The notes beneath the pieces are model-generated. The model was not told where the DNA came from and ran no database searches. It was given only the letters and a program-made list of their open reading frames with translations. This document shows, piece by piece, positions 20,391-29,363 of a stretch of 64,000 nucleotides of DNA. The position numbers and the translations under genes were made by a program. Numbering within the stretch: position 1 is the stretch's first letter; each line of letters opens with the position of its first letter. This DNA is from a virus, in the IMG/VR virus record IMGVR_UViG_3300034418_008158, positions 1-64,000 of that record. One strand, given 5' to 3'.

Positions 20391-20428
20391 AAGAAAAAGA
20401 AGACAATGCCATACAGCACCATCTTCTT
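20391..20428 (-). terminator. Rho-independent terminator-like hairpin
   Basis: On the minus strand a 7-bp stem (AAGAAGA/TCTTCTT) with an 18-nt loop is followed by TTTTC. It lies between the rIIB-like gene and the nuclease gene; the loop is large, so efficiency may be partial. Confidence 0.45.
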
Positions 20429-20440
20429 GTTTCCAGGTGA

Positions 20441-21628
20441 TTATTTTACTTTATTTAAACTTTTAGAAATGTCTGATAATCTTAGAAGCATCTTACTTCT
20501 TGAAATCTCAGGAATTTCAGGAATATCTAAAGTATAGTCAAAACTCTGATCTGTACTAATATCTCCATCGTAAAGAATTTCACTCATAAAATCGTCTTCA
20601 AACCCATCTCCAAAGGTTTCACTGTATTCATCCAACTTAGATTTATCTTCAATGACTTTTATTGGAAAATAACGACAAGTCCTCATTTTACCATAGTTGT
20701 CAGAAGGTGGTACAGCTACTACATCAGCAGGATTAACAAGCACCATAATAGAAGTTGTACCAAAAGAGCCACTATTGACTAGCCATTCTTTACCAGCAAC
20801 ATGAAGACCATGACTACAGGTATAATCTTGTCTTGCATCACACTCTGTTCTAGGTATAGAAACAGCTTTACCAATAGTAATTTGCATTGTTTTTGTATAA
20901 CTGTCTGTATAGACTGTACCTTTTTCTTCAGAAAGTCCTTTGTACAACTCATCAAGATTTCCTTCAACTGTATAGTTTTCACTTTGAAATTCAGGAGAAT
21001 AAACTTTACCACTTTTAGTAGATTTATAATTTCCTTTATCATCAAGGTAAAGAGTATAGTTTTTAGGAGATTTTTTATGCTTAAATTTAACTTTAGCATA
21101 CTCATGAGTGATTACTTTTGTCATTTCACAATCATACAAATTCCCTTCTGATTTAATCTCTACATTACGATAAGCAACGAATAATCCACTCTTTGATATT
21201 GTCATACCATACTTGTTAAGAAACCAAAATAAATTAGTTCTAGCTCTTGAATCTGGATTTAAACAACATAGAGTCCAAAAATTAATATAGGTCTGTAATA
21301 ACTCAGTATTTCCTGCTTTTTCTGCATCATAAATAGCAATAGCAAGAGATTCAGGCAAAGTAAGTTCTGATACAGATTTTAAGTACAGGCTGTTACCAAA
21401 AGAAGTAAGAACTTTAGAACTTTTTATATCAGAATAAAGAGTTTCTTTTTCTTCAATTTCAATTTCTAATTCTACTTTCTTTGGTGTCATTAGAAGTTTT
21501 ATTTTATCTTCATCTTCTAAATTGTCTTTGATTTCTTTAAAAAAGAGATCATCACAATTAGATTTAGATAAAAATGTACCATCATTTAAGATGATAGTTA
21601 GGTTAGAACCAATTTTACTAATCTTCAT
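20441..21628 (-). CDS. rIIB-like protein
   Basis: 395 residues. The N-terminal beta-rich part (LTIILNDGTFLSKSNCDDLFF) and the block GLFVAYRNVE resemble the T4 rIIB family, and the gene lies directly behind the rIIA-like gene with an 11-bp overlap, the usual pair order. The middle has repeated short beta segments and His/Cys residues (ECDARQDYTCSHGLHVAG) typical of the conserved rIIB core. rII proteins affect lysis timing and phage exclusion at the membrane in T4; here the function is inferred. Confidence 0.75.
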   Translation of the reverse strand: MKISKIGSNLTIILNDGTFLSKSNCDDLFFKEIKDNLEDEDKIKLLMTPKKVELEIEIEEKETLYSDIKSSKVLTSFGNSLYLKSVSELTLPESLAIAIYDAEKAGNTELLQTYINFWTLCCLNPDSRARTNLFWFLNKYGMTISKSGLFVAYRNVEIKSEGNLYDCEMTKVITHEYAKVKFKHKKSPKNYTLYLDDKGNYKSTKSGKVYSPEFQSENYTVEGNLDELYKGLSEEKGTVYTDSYTKTMQITIGKAVSIPRTECDARQDYTCSHGLHVAGKEWLVNSGSFGTTSIMVLVNPADVVAVPPSDNYGKMRTCRYFPIKVIEDKSKLDEYSETFGDGFEDDFMSEILYDGDISTDQSFDYTLDIPEIPEISRSKMLLRLSDISKSLNKVK

Positions 21629-23888
21629 TTTCTATAGGTTTTAAATTTAAAATAGTTTCTTTCTTTAATTTTTTCCAGGCATCTAGGTTTGGTCTGAATA
21701 ACTTTCTAGCTAAAACATAGTCAACAACTAAATTAACACAATTTAATGGAATTTTACTACTTGAATAATAGTCGTTTGGTGCTATATTTTTGATAAATAA
21801 AGCTTTTTTCATAAGGTCTTGATTAGTCCTTGCCAAACTTACAATTTCTTCATCAAAATAATTCTTATCTTTACATAATTGATAAATTTCTTCTTTAAGT
21901 TTAGACTCAACCTTACTTAAATGCAGAATTTTATACTTATGTAATTTTATAACTACATCTCTTAAATGTGTAGAAACTAAATCAAGATTACTTATAGAGT
22001 AAAGCTCATCTAATTCAGGATACTCTTTTTCAAGATGGAATGCTGTTGCAATTCTTCTTAGCGGTTTATACTTAACACTCATAAATTTATCAATTTTTAT
22101 ACAATTAGGAATATCTTTTAATTTTTTAACTCTTGTTGGAGCCATTTCAATTAAAAATAAAGATTTATTTATATTTTTACTCCTATCATGAAAAAGAAGT
22201 CTAAATAAACCCCTTAATAACTCATTGTCTTTAGGTGCATAAATATAGATTCCCTTACTTTGTGCCATTTTCTCTGCTGTAACTGTAGTAGATTCAGTAG
22301 TCACACTTGTACCATGATAAGAATATCTTAATAAATGAATTGTAAATTCTTCTTTTGAAAAAGTTTTACGAGAAGTTAAAGCTCTTGCAGCTAGTTGCTT
22401 CGCCTTTCTTTCTTTTATCCAACTACTAGGAATTCCTCCAGGTGAAAACTTTTTAATCTTTTTCCAAGCAGGAAATACTCTATCAGTCAAGACAAGCTTT
22501 GCCTCTTTCCAGGAGTAATCTACTCTTGTATTAGTTCTAAAAAGTTTCATGGACGTTTTTGTAAGTTCTTCCCAATATGCTAAATTAGGTTTTACAAAAA
22601 TTGCACCATGAAAACAATGATCTTTTAAGTAAACTTTTTCTAAAGAAGTCAAATTAGAAATATCAGCAAAATAAACTTCATTACTACCTGATATAATCTC
22701 AAACATTGATATTGTTTGGTGACTATAAAATTTACCATGTTTAAGCTTATAAACAGACATAGTTTGTTTTGATAAACTATGTCCCATATAAGATTTAATC
22801 TTTTGAATATCATATTTTTCACCTTTATAAGTAAAAGCTTTAGATAATCCAGGAACATGAATATTTATAATTTTATTTGGTGTGTCAAGCAAGATAAATT
22901 TTGAATTCTCACAAGCTTTTATATACTCTTGTAAATCATCGAAATCATTGTCTTGTGCTAGTATTAAATCTTCAATTTCCTGTATTGCTTCTTGCATTTT
23001 AAACTCAATTGCTTCTATGTTTTCTTTAGTGTAAAGAATTTCTTCTCTATTAGGAGTCACTTTTAGGTCTCCTATTTCAAAATTTAAAGCAATTGGCAAT
23101 CTTTGTTCTTCATGAGAAAAACGATGATTTAAGCTTTCAAATCTTATAGGATATGTTACTTTTCCTAAAGTTAGTCTAGGAATTGCTTCATCACTACAAA
23201 CAGAAAAGCTTTTATACCTTTTTATAGCAATGTTATTAAAATCATTACTAAAAAACGTAGAATTAGTTCCCTCAGTAAAATCCTGAATATAAAGATTCTC
23301 AAAATAAGCTAATTGTTGAGTTATTGCTCTTTTAAAAACTGAAATATCAGACCATTGTACAGGCACATAAACTTTAAATCCATTTCTTTCTTCTGTTGGT
23401 TCACTATGTAATAAATCAATAGAAATTGACCCTTCATCTTTATACATGACATACTTATACATTACTCCATCATAGTGAGAAGTTAAATAAGTTACATCAG
23501 AGTATGCAAGAACAGAAAATCTTCCTATACCAAACCCACCTATTAAAGTGTTAGAATCTCTTTTTGTAGAACTTCCAATGTTTCTGTATATTTCATTAAA
23601 ACGTTCTTCAGATAAACCCACACCAAAGTCTTCAATAGAAAAATAATAAGCTCCTTCAGTATCTTTCCCAAGAGTTAGTACTACAGGATCATCAACTCCA
23701 GCTTCTACATGAGAATCCCAAGCATTACTAACTGTTTCTCTTACTAAAGATTTAACAGGTTGAGAGTATAAGTTTGTTGATAAAATAGAAACAATAAAAT
23801 CAACATTAGCCATATCAATAGATATGTTATTGTTTTTAATATCACCTATTTGTTCAACCTTACTTTCTTTTTGTGTATCAAATTTCAT
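21618..23888 (-). CDS. rIIA-like GHKL ATPase
   Basis: 756 residues with an N-terminal Bergerat (GHKL) ATP-binding fold: N-box RETVSNAWDSH (about residues 47-57), G1 box EDFGVGLSE (about 86-94), G2 box GGFGIGRFS (about 117-125). This matches T4 rIIA, which also pairs a GHKL domain with a long lineage-specific C terminus. Coupled with the rIIB-like gene. The C-terminal half is basic with many coiled-coil-like helices. An anti-defence or lysis-control role is likely by analogy. Confidence 0.85.
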   Translation of the reverse strand: MKFDTQKESKVEQIGDIKNNNISIDMANVDFIVSILSTNLYSQPVKSLVRETVSNAWDSHVEAGVDDPVVLTLGKDTEGAYYFSIEDFGVGLSEERFNEIYRNIGSSTKRDSNTLIGGFGIGRFSVLAYSDVTYLTSHYDGVMYKYVMYKDEGSISIDLLHSEPTEERNGFKVYVPVQWSDISVFKRAITQQLAYFENLYIQDFTEGTNSTFFSNDFNNIAIKRYKSFSVCSDEAIPRLTLGKVTYPIRFESLNHRFSHEEQRLPIALNFEIGDLKVTPNREEILYTKENIEAIEFKMQEAIQEIEDLILAQDNDFDDLQEYIKACENSKFILLDTPNKIINIHVPGLSKAFTYKGEKYDIQKIKSYMGHSLSKQTMSVYKLKHGKFYSHQTISMFEIISGSNEVYFADISNLTSLEKVYLKDHCFHGAIFVKPNLAYWEELTKTSMKLFRTNTRVDYSWKEAKLVLTDRVFPAWKKIKKFSPGGIPSSWIKERKAKQLAARALTSRKTFSKEEFTIHLLRYSYHGTSVTTESTTVTAEKMAQSKGIYIYAPKDNELLRGLFRLLFHDRSKNINKSLFLIEMAPTRVKKLKDIPNCIKIDKFMSVKYKPLRRIATAFHLEKEYPELDELYSISNLDLVSTHLRDVVIKLHKYKILHLSKVESKLKEEIYQLCKDKNYFDEEIVSLARTNQDLMKKALFIKNIAPNDYYSSSKIPLNCVNLVVDYVLARKLFRPNLDAWKKLKKETILNLKPIENED

Positions 23889-23893
23889 AAAAT

Positions 23894-24355
23894 TTATTTT
23901 TTAAATTCAACAATAGTTACAATCATGTCTTTTAATTCTCTGTTTATAAGAGCTTCAACGATACTCCATTCTCCACCACCAATACCACAACCAATCATAG
24001 GAAGACCAATATGTTTTCCAGGATACAATTGATTCACTTTTCGTAAAGCAAGTCTCAATGCAGTATAATCTAAATTAACTCCACCAAAATACTGAGTATA
24101 TAAATTCATTGCCATAAAAGTATTTCCTTCTCCATCAACAGGTACTTCAACTTGAGTAAAATCACCAAGCCTACTTATTGGAAGTCTAGTGTCTTTTTGA
24201 TCAATATCATATAGTTCAGGAATTTGTATTCTTATTTGTCCAGCAATTCCAGCATTCATAAATTTTTGACAATTAGCTCCATGAGCTATGACATCAAAGA
24301 TACCTTGATAGGCAAGAGTAATAAGATTTCCTTCAATTTTTGAAAAAGTTACCAT
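23894..24355 (-). CDS. Macro domain protein (ADP-ribose-binding)
   Basis: 153 residues forming a full macro domain: GNLITLA (8-14), DVIAHGANCQKFMNAGIAGQI with the conserved Asn and Gly loop (about 21-41), and GLPMIGCGIGGGEW (about 117-130), the phosphate-binding loop. Closest in style to ADP-ribose-1''-phosphate phosphatase (Poa1-like) macro domains. It may process ADP-ribose products from RNA repair or NAD-based host defence, or reverse ADP-ribosylation. It overlaps the UDG-like gene by 7 bp. Confidence 0.88.
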   Translation of the reverse strand: MVTFSKIEGNLITLAYQGIFDVIAHGANCQKFMNAGIAGQIRIQIPELYDIDQKDTRLPISRLGDFTQVEVPVDGEGNTFMAMNLYTQYFGGVNLDYTALRLALRKVNQLYPGKHIGLPMIGCGIGGGEWSIVEALINRELKDMIVTIVEFKK

Positions 24356-25044
24356 AAGATTTTAGTATTTTTAGTTTTAGATAATATTTCGTTAGCAAAA
24401 ATAAAATGATTATTTCCATAGAAGTTTGCTGGATTTAATGCAGGATTTGTTGAAGTCAAAACATAGTTAAAGTCCTCATTTATTGGGACTTTTTTAATCG
24501 TTTCTTCATCATACCCCCTTACCTGGAACTGATTATGAATGTAAGGTATAAATGACTGAGCATTTTTTCCCCAAAGCAACCAAATACAAGGATTCTTGTG
24601 AGAAATAAGACTTACTATAGCTTGTGTAAATTCTCTCCAATAAGTCAAATGGCTTCCTGGTCTCCCTGTTTCTACTGTTAAAGCTGTATTTAACAGTAAA
24701 ACTCCTTGGTCTTTCCACAAACTAAGATCAGTTTGAAACTGATCCCTTGAAGGAAATTGAGCATTTACTTCTGTGTTTATTACTTTCAGTTCAAAGGAAT
24801 TTAGTTTTCCTAAAGGCACTCTAAAAGCATAACCTAAACTGTAGTTAGGAGAAGAATAAGGTTCTGTACCAAGTATAACCACTTTTATGTCTTTAATGGC
24901 CATGCTTAGTGTATTAAATATATCTTTTCCTTGTGGTTGAAAAGATATATCAGGTAGTATGTTCAATAAATCTACCAAAGGTTCTTGATATAATTTATTT
25001 AATACTGGATTCCAACTACTATCAATATTTCTTTTTGAATTCAT
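24349..25044 (-). CDS. Family 1 uracil-DNA glycosylase homologue with altered active site
   Basis: 231 residues with the UDG fold: a first motif ILGTEPYS (about 57-64) in place of the canonical GQDPYH, a preserved GVLLLNTALTV (about 113-123), LLWGKNAQ, and a last motif TNPALNPANFYGNNHF in place of HPSPLS plus GxxHF. The catalytic Asp is Glu and the catalytic His is lost, so normal uracil excision is doubtful. It might bind uracil or DNA without cutting, or block host UDG. It starts inside an ATGA overlap with a 57-residue gene. Confidence 0.8.
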   Translation of the reverse strand: MNSKRNIDSSWNPVLNKLYQEPLVDLLNILPDISFQPQGKDIFNTLSMAIKDIKVVILGTEPYSSPNYSLGYAFRVPLGKLNSFELKVINTEVNAQFPSRDQFQTDLSLWKDQGVLLLNTALTVETGRPGSHLTYWREFTQAIVSLISHKNPCIWLLWGKNAQSFIPYIHNQFQVRGYDEETIKKVPINEDFNYVLTSTNPALNPANFYGNNHFIFANEILSKTKNTKILW

Positions 25045-25214
25045 GATTTTTTAGTATTAAAGTTAGCTTCTTTAATTATACAATTAGACATTAAAATCCA
25101 ACCAAATCTTTCAGACTTAACTATATGCAAACCAGATTCAGGTCTTAGTTCAATGTTAGTTGCATCTTCCCATTTATGTTGTTTTCTCCAATCTTTATTA
25201 TATTTGATTTTCAT
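25041..25214 (-). CDS. Small protein between primase and UDG homologue
   Basis: 57 residues beginning MKIKYNKDWRKQ; basic N terminus, then a short beta hairpin (GLHIVKSERFGWILMSN). Both borders are ATGA overlaps: its start overlaps the primase stop and its stop overlaps the UDG-like start, which strongly supports translation. Function unknown. Confidence 0.75.
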   Translation of the reverse strand: MKIKYNKDWRKQHKWEDATNIELRPESGLHIVKSERFGWILMSNCIIKEANFNTKKS

Positions 25215-26281
25215 AGTAACAGTAATTTTTTCTCGTTAAGAAATGAAGTTAAATGCTTTTTTCCTCTTCTGTGTATTAAGTCAGCAGGATCAGATACTTG
25301 ATATTTTATCAAGTCCTCTGGTAAATATAAAAAAGTAGACTTATTTTGAGTGAATAGAGAGTTAATTTTATCTGAAACATCTTTTGAAGCTCTTATTCCA
25401 GTATCATCATTGTCAAAGAAAACTAAAATTCTATCAAATCTTTGGGCTAAACTATGAAGTAACTTATCATTAGGTGTTTGACCTTCATTTTGAAACCAAA
25501 CAGTATTAAGATTTAGATTTCTTAGTACTCTACAATCTTTATAAGATTTTGATATAATTAGTTGTCTTCCAAAAGGGACAAGTTTATTTAACTCTCCAAT
25601 ATCATCATTGGTACAATTAGTCATGAAACGGAGATTCTTACCCTCATAAGGTCTATACACCTTTTTAGCTCCTGATTCAAAATTGGTAAAGACATATCCT
25701 TTTCCTGTTACAGTGAAGTTAAAAGTTCCTCTTTTTGACCCTTTTACTTTGAATCTATTTATAGGAAATACTTTATCTTCCTGTAAATTTGATTTTGATA
25801 TACCATATTTTCCCCAAAAGGCTTTATCTCTATTTTCCCATCCTCTTGTTGCTACAAAAAACTGTGTAGGTGTATCTTTCCCTTTTGTTATAGTACGGGA
25901 ATAGGATTTCTTTTCTCTAACCTCTCTCTTCTTAAATCCTTCCAGGTTTATCAATTTAGCTTCAATAAAAGATAAGGTCTCAAAGAAATTGGCTAACTTA
26001 AAAAAAACATAAACCGCATCAAAGCAATCCATATTTCTTAACTTAACATGTCCATAAGTTCTAGGATCACCAAAGTCCTTAAAACGTAAAGTATCATTAT
26101 AATATTCAAAATAGCAACCTGGAGACATATCTACTCTAAATGGGGAAACAACAAATTGATATTCAACTGGCTCATAACCAAAGACTAAAGCAAAGATTTC
26201 TTCTTGAGAAACTCTATCTAAGATATAGTCTTTACTTATAAATCCCATTTGATCTAGTTCATCAGTATTATGATTTATCAT
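25211..26281 (-). CDS. DnaG-type primase with TOPRIM domain
   Basis: 356 residues. The N-terminal half resembles a primase zinc/CHC2-like region without an obvious full zinc site (FRVDMSPGCYFEYYNDTLRFKDFG). The C-terminal half has TOPRIM signatures: LIISKSYKDCRVL with the Lys-containing first strand, then VFFDNDDTGI with the DxDxG-like metal site (about residues 300-309). It would synthesise RNA primers together with the DnaB-like helicase further upstream in the operon. Confidence 0.82.
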   Translation of the reverse strand: MINHNTDELDQMGFISKDYILDRVSQEEIFALVFGYEPVEYQFVVSPFRVDMSPGCYFEYYNDTLRFKDFGDPRTYGHVKLRNMDCFDAVYVFFKLANFFETLSFIEAKLINLEGFKKREVREKKSYSRTITKGKDTPTQFFVATRGWENRDKAFWGKYGISKSNLQEDKVFPINRFKVKGSKRGTFNFTVTGKGYVFTNFESGAKKVYRPYEGKNLRFMTNCTNDDIGELNKLVPFGRQLIISKSYKDCRVLRNLNLNTVWFQNEGQTPNDKLLHSLAQRFDRILVFFDNDDTGIRASKDVSDKINSLFTQNKSTFLYLPEDLIKYQVSDPADLIHRRGKKHLTSFLNEKKLLLL

Positions 26282-26292
26282 ATAAAGTAGTT

Positions 26293-26322
26293 AAAAAAGA
26301 GGGTAAGTTTCCTTACCCTCTT
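26293..26322 (-). terminator. Strong intrinsic terminator
   Basis: Minus-strand stem AAGAGGGTAAG/CTTACCCTCTT, 11 bp, loop GAAA, followed by a run of T. It closes the unit ending with the abundant-looking 256-residue protein and would lower transcription of the primase and downstream genes. Confidence 0.85.
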
Positions 26323-26341
26323 TATGTCATCAATTAAAATA

Positions 26342-27112
26342 CTACCAAGCTGCTTTCTTCGCAGCATCAGCATTAGCTTCAGCAAAGTTGCTGTTAGTAC
26401 TAACACCTTCTGGCCCTCTATCTTCACCTTCAACTTGAAGATAAGCTTTAGGAGACTTCATGAAATTTGCATTTCTTGTAAAAGGGTGTTCTTTGTTAGC
26501 ACCATCTATATAACGAAGCCCATTTGCATCATTTATTGCAGTCCACTCACCAACAGAGACATCAGCAGGACAGAAGAAATAACCTCCTTTCATGTTCTTA
26601 GCCAATTCAAGAAAAGTTCTTTCCTGGCCTTCTTTTATGTTCCATTGGTACTGTAAGAAAGCATCAATAGGTCTTGTAGTATAATCTACAGGTAGAAGGG
26701 CACAAACTACATTAGCCCAAGCAGCAAAATTTGCTTGTGGTGTAGCCAAAGCAGTATTGATTGTCTCTTGTGTCACACCTGTAGCTTTAATAGCATGAAT
26801 AACAACAGCCATTTTTTGCTTCATCTCTGCCTTATACAAAGCAGCATATTCTGGGTTGTCGGGGCCAATTAAATTGTTTTTAGAATCATACAAATCACCA
26901 GTTACATCATAGATGCGGTTATTGTATTCTCTATCTCCAATTTTGATATTAATATCAACTGCATTTCCAGCAGACCCATCTTTTCCAGCATTTGCATTAT
27001 ATGCAATTCTTGTAAAATTTACACTTGGGTTTAACCCAAAGACTCCACCTACTTTGCTTTTCAGCGTGTTGTCATTATCATTGACTGTTCCAAATATTGA
27101 CTCTTGACTCAT
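26342..27112 (-). CDS. Putative single-stranded DNA-binding protein of crAss type
   Basis: 256 residues in the centre of the replication genes. Beta-rich and Ala/Asn-rich, with a middle region of aromatic residues (FLQYQWNIKEGQERTFLELAKNMKG style) and a C-terminal tail NADAAKKAAW. Size, position between primase and helicase genes and a strong terminator behind it fit an abundant ssDNA-binding protein, but I see no sequence-level OB-fold signature, so the call rests on context. Confidence 0.5.
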   Translation of the reverse strand: MSQESIFGTVNDNDNTLKSKVGGVFGLNPSVNFTRIAYNANAGKDGSAGNAVDINIKIGDREYNNRIYDVTGDLYDSKNNLIGPDNPEYAALYKAEMKQKMAVVIHAIKATGVTQETINTALATPQANFAAWANVVCALLPVDYTTRPIDAFLQYQWNIKEGQERTFLELAKNMKGGYFFCPADVSVGEWTAINDANGLRYIDGANKEHPFTRNANFMKSPKAYLQVEGEDRGPEGVSTNSNFAEANADAAKKAAW

Positions 27113-27172
27113 AATAAAATAATTTTTAAAAAGTTAAATTTAACTACTAATAAAACGTAACTCATTAGAGTT

Positions 27173-27502
27173 TTAGATGTTTGACCAAGGATCATTATCT
27201 CCTTCTTCTTCTGTTAGAACTTCTACCATTTCTTGATGTCCTGCTTCTGCTTCAGCATTTTCTATTTCTTGCTGTACCTCAGTAGGGACTTCAACTTCGT
27301 CTTGACTTACTGTATCATCAATTAAGATGAAAGGGTCTTCAACTTTAGGCATGGTTCTTCTTCCTTTTAATTCAGGATGTGTGAACACTTTTTTCATGGC
27401 AGCTTGTGTGATGCCATAATGATCTGCAAGGTCTTTGCGTGTGTAACCTTCTTTTAACATTCTTAGAATGTCGCTGATTTTGATTTGAACTTTGTTGTCC
27501 AT
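27173..27502 (-). CDS. Helix-turn-helix protein with acidic tail
   Basis: 109 residues. The N-terminal 45 residues form a homeodomain-like HTH (ILRMLKEGYTRKDLADHYGITQAAMKK), a typical DNA-recognition unit. The C terminus is acidic (EVQQEIENAEAEAGHQE and GDNDPW), like phage regulators that contact polymerase or mimic DNA. A local transcription regulator is a reasonable inference. Confidence 0.65.
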   Translation of the reverse strand: MDNKVQIKISDILRMLKEGYTRKDLADHYGITQAAMKKVFTHPELKGRRTMPKVEDPFILIDDTVSQDEVEVPTEVQQEIENAEAEAGHQEMVEVLTEEEGDNDPWSNI

Positions 27503-27545
27503 AATAATAAAATTTTTAAATTTAAAAAAGTATAGAATATAAAAC

Positions 27546-28226
27546 TTAACCTGCCATTAGTATGTCAATGACAAATTGATAATCATTTTCAATAATACCA
27601 TCAAAAGCTCCCATAGGGCTTCTTGCAGTATTTAAGCCACTATTCTCTGTTTCAAGAATATACCTGGTTTCTCCAGCTTCTTTTATAACATCAGAATACA
27701 GTACAGTTTCAAGTTTACCTTCAATCTGCATGTTAGTAGCCATATTACCAAGAGTTTTAAGTCTCATCTTGGTTTGGACTCCTGATTTGTAATCTTCAAT
27801 ATGACCTGTAAGAATAGCATACTTTTCTTCTTCAAACATGCCTCTTGCTTCTACCTCTTCAATATGATCCATAATATCCTTATAACTTCTAGGGATTACA
27901 TGATAGGGTAAAATTGGATTAAATTTCTTCCCATATTCTGCTTTTCCCCCTGTCCATACAGGATTCTTATTATCAGCATTGAACCAGATATTAGTCTTTG
28001 GTTTTAAGGTTCTCATACCAGAAGATTTACCTGTTCCTGGCTCTCCTAGAATAAGAACTATCTCAAACCCTTTGTTTTGAAGAGCTGTTATCAATCTCCA
28101 AATGTCTTGACCATAATCTTTCCACTTATCGTGGTTAGCTTTCTTTTTGTCAAGCATATACAATTCAGTCTGAATACCTGTTAAGGTATCAATGCAAACA
28201 GTACGAATTTTTGGTGTTTCTTCCAT
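27546..28226 (-). CDS. P-loop ATPase (AAA_24/Sak4-like) with permuted Walker motifs
   Basis: 226 residues. The motif order is unusual: a Walker B strand and its helix come first (RTVCIDTLTGIQTEL, residues about 8-22, then KDYGQDIWRLITALQNKG), followed by Walker A (LILGEPGTGKSSGMRTL, about 58-74), then the sensor-like strand YAILTGHIEDY and the C-terminal block MRLKTLGNMAT and SPMGAF. In the usual family Walker A is N-terminal and Walker B follows. The start is fixed by a TAATG overlap with the helicase stop, so no earlier Walker A exists. Likely acts in DNA recombination or replication. Confidence 0.75.
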   Translation of the reverse strand: MEETPKIRTVCIDTLTGIQTELYMLDKKKANHDKWKDYGQDIWRLITALQNKGFEIVLILGEPGTGKSSGMRTLKPKTNIWFNADNKNPVWTGGKAEYGKKFNPILPYHVIPRSYKDIMDHIEEVEARGMFEEEKYAILTGHIEDYKSGVQTKMRLKTLGNMATNMQIEGKLETVLYSDVIKEAGETRYILETENSGLNTARSPMGAFDGIIENDYQFVIDILMAG

Positions 28227-29350
28227 TAAATTTCTAATTTTTCAAAGTTTTTATAAGTCCCTTTCATGTTTACTCTCCAATGTTTAGGAAACTCGCAATG
28301 CCTAGCTTCTACTAAATGTACAGTACGCATATCAGGGTATAATTCATTTCCATCACTATCTTTAATTACTTTACCAAAATGCTTAGAAAGATTATATCTT
28401 TCATCATTAGGGTTAAACAAAGTAAAAACATAATCTGCATCTTCAGCTAAATTACCAGTATCCTTAATATCATCAGAATTAGGATAAAGTAAGTCGCTGA
28501 AGCTTTTTAGTCTGTCCATTTGAGTCATGTTTCTATTCAAGTGTATGATGTGTACAAAAGTGTACTTACACCAATTACGAATATCAACAGTGTACTCAAT
28601 GTACTTGTCAACAGTTTGTTTTCTTTGCCAACCTCTTTCATTCATTAGCTTTCTTAAATGGTCAGTAATAACAATAGTAAATTTGTCTGGATTCTTTGGC
28701 TCATACCCAACTATTCTTTTGGAGTTACCCATTTGAATCTTATTAAATTTACCATTTTGCTCTGCATGATGGAGTAAATACTTGTATAATCCTGTTGGAT
28801 TATTTTTCTCATCTATAAAAGTTATAACACCTGGAGTGATACATATACCTTTTTCAGAGTATTCTCCAAACAAAGGTATAATTCTTTTTTCATAGACTTG
28901 TTTTAGTGCTTCTAAAATTTTAGGCTTCATTAAGATGGTTTTGTGTTCATCATCTTGAAGTCTACCCCTTAAATAGTTAGGCACAAGTGGGATGATATTT
29001 TTACCACCAAAAAGTTGACCATCTTCTAATTCTATATGAGTAATCCCATAGTCATAGAATAAAAAGAAAGTTGCAAAGTCAAATTCTTTCTCTACTCTAT
29101 CTATCTCAAAAGAGAAATAGATAATTTCAATAGGAATATTATTTTCCATTGCATATAAGATTGGCATAATCACAAACCCATGGTCTACAAAAGTAGACTT
29201 ACCAGCTTTAGGGGCAGCAGCAACTCCATACATTCTTGCTCTCTGCACTCCATTAATGGAACTAGATATGTGACTAAGACCTTCACCCATAGGTAAACCT
29301 TTGTTTTTCCCAGCTTGTCCTTTTTTAAACTCTAAGATAAAATTACTCAT
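28226..29350 (-). CDS. DnaB-family replicative helicase (RecA-like core)
   Basis: 374 residues. Walker A AAAPKAGKSTF (about 44-54), FSFEID after the second strand, a Walker B strand FTIVITDHL (about 223-231), then FVHIIHLNR and a late VHLVEARHCEFP with the arginine-finger region. This is the C-terminal RecA-like part of DnaB-type helicases without the N-terminal primase-binding domain. It should unwind the fork with the TOPRIM primase and polymerase encoded nearby. Confidence 0.78.
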   Translation of the reverse strand: MSNFILEFKKGQAGKNKGLPMGEGLSHISSSINGVQRARMYGVAAAPKAGKSTFVDHGFVIMPILYAMENNIPIEIIYFSFEIDRVEKEFDFATFFLFYDYGITHIELEDGQLFGGKNIIPLVPNYLRGRLQDDEHKTILMKPKILEALKQVYEKRIIPLFGEYSEKGICITPGVITFIDEKNNPTGLYKYLLHHAEQNGKFNKIQMGNSKRIVGYEPKNPDKFTIVITDHLRKLMNERGWQRKQTVDKYIEYTVDIRNWCKYTFVHIIHLNRNMTQMDRLKSFSDLLYPNSDDIKDTGNLAEDADYVFTLFNPNDERYNLSKHFGKVIKDSDGNELYPDMRTVHLVEARHCEFPKHWRVNMKGTYKNFEKLEI

Positions 29351-29363
29351 TTGTGTTCATAGG

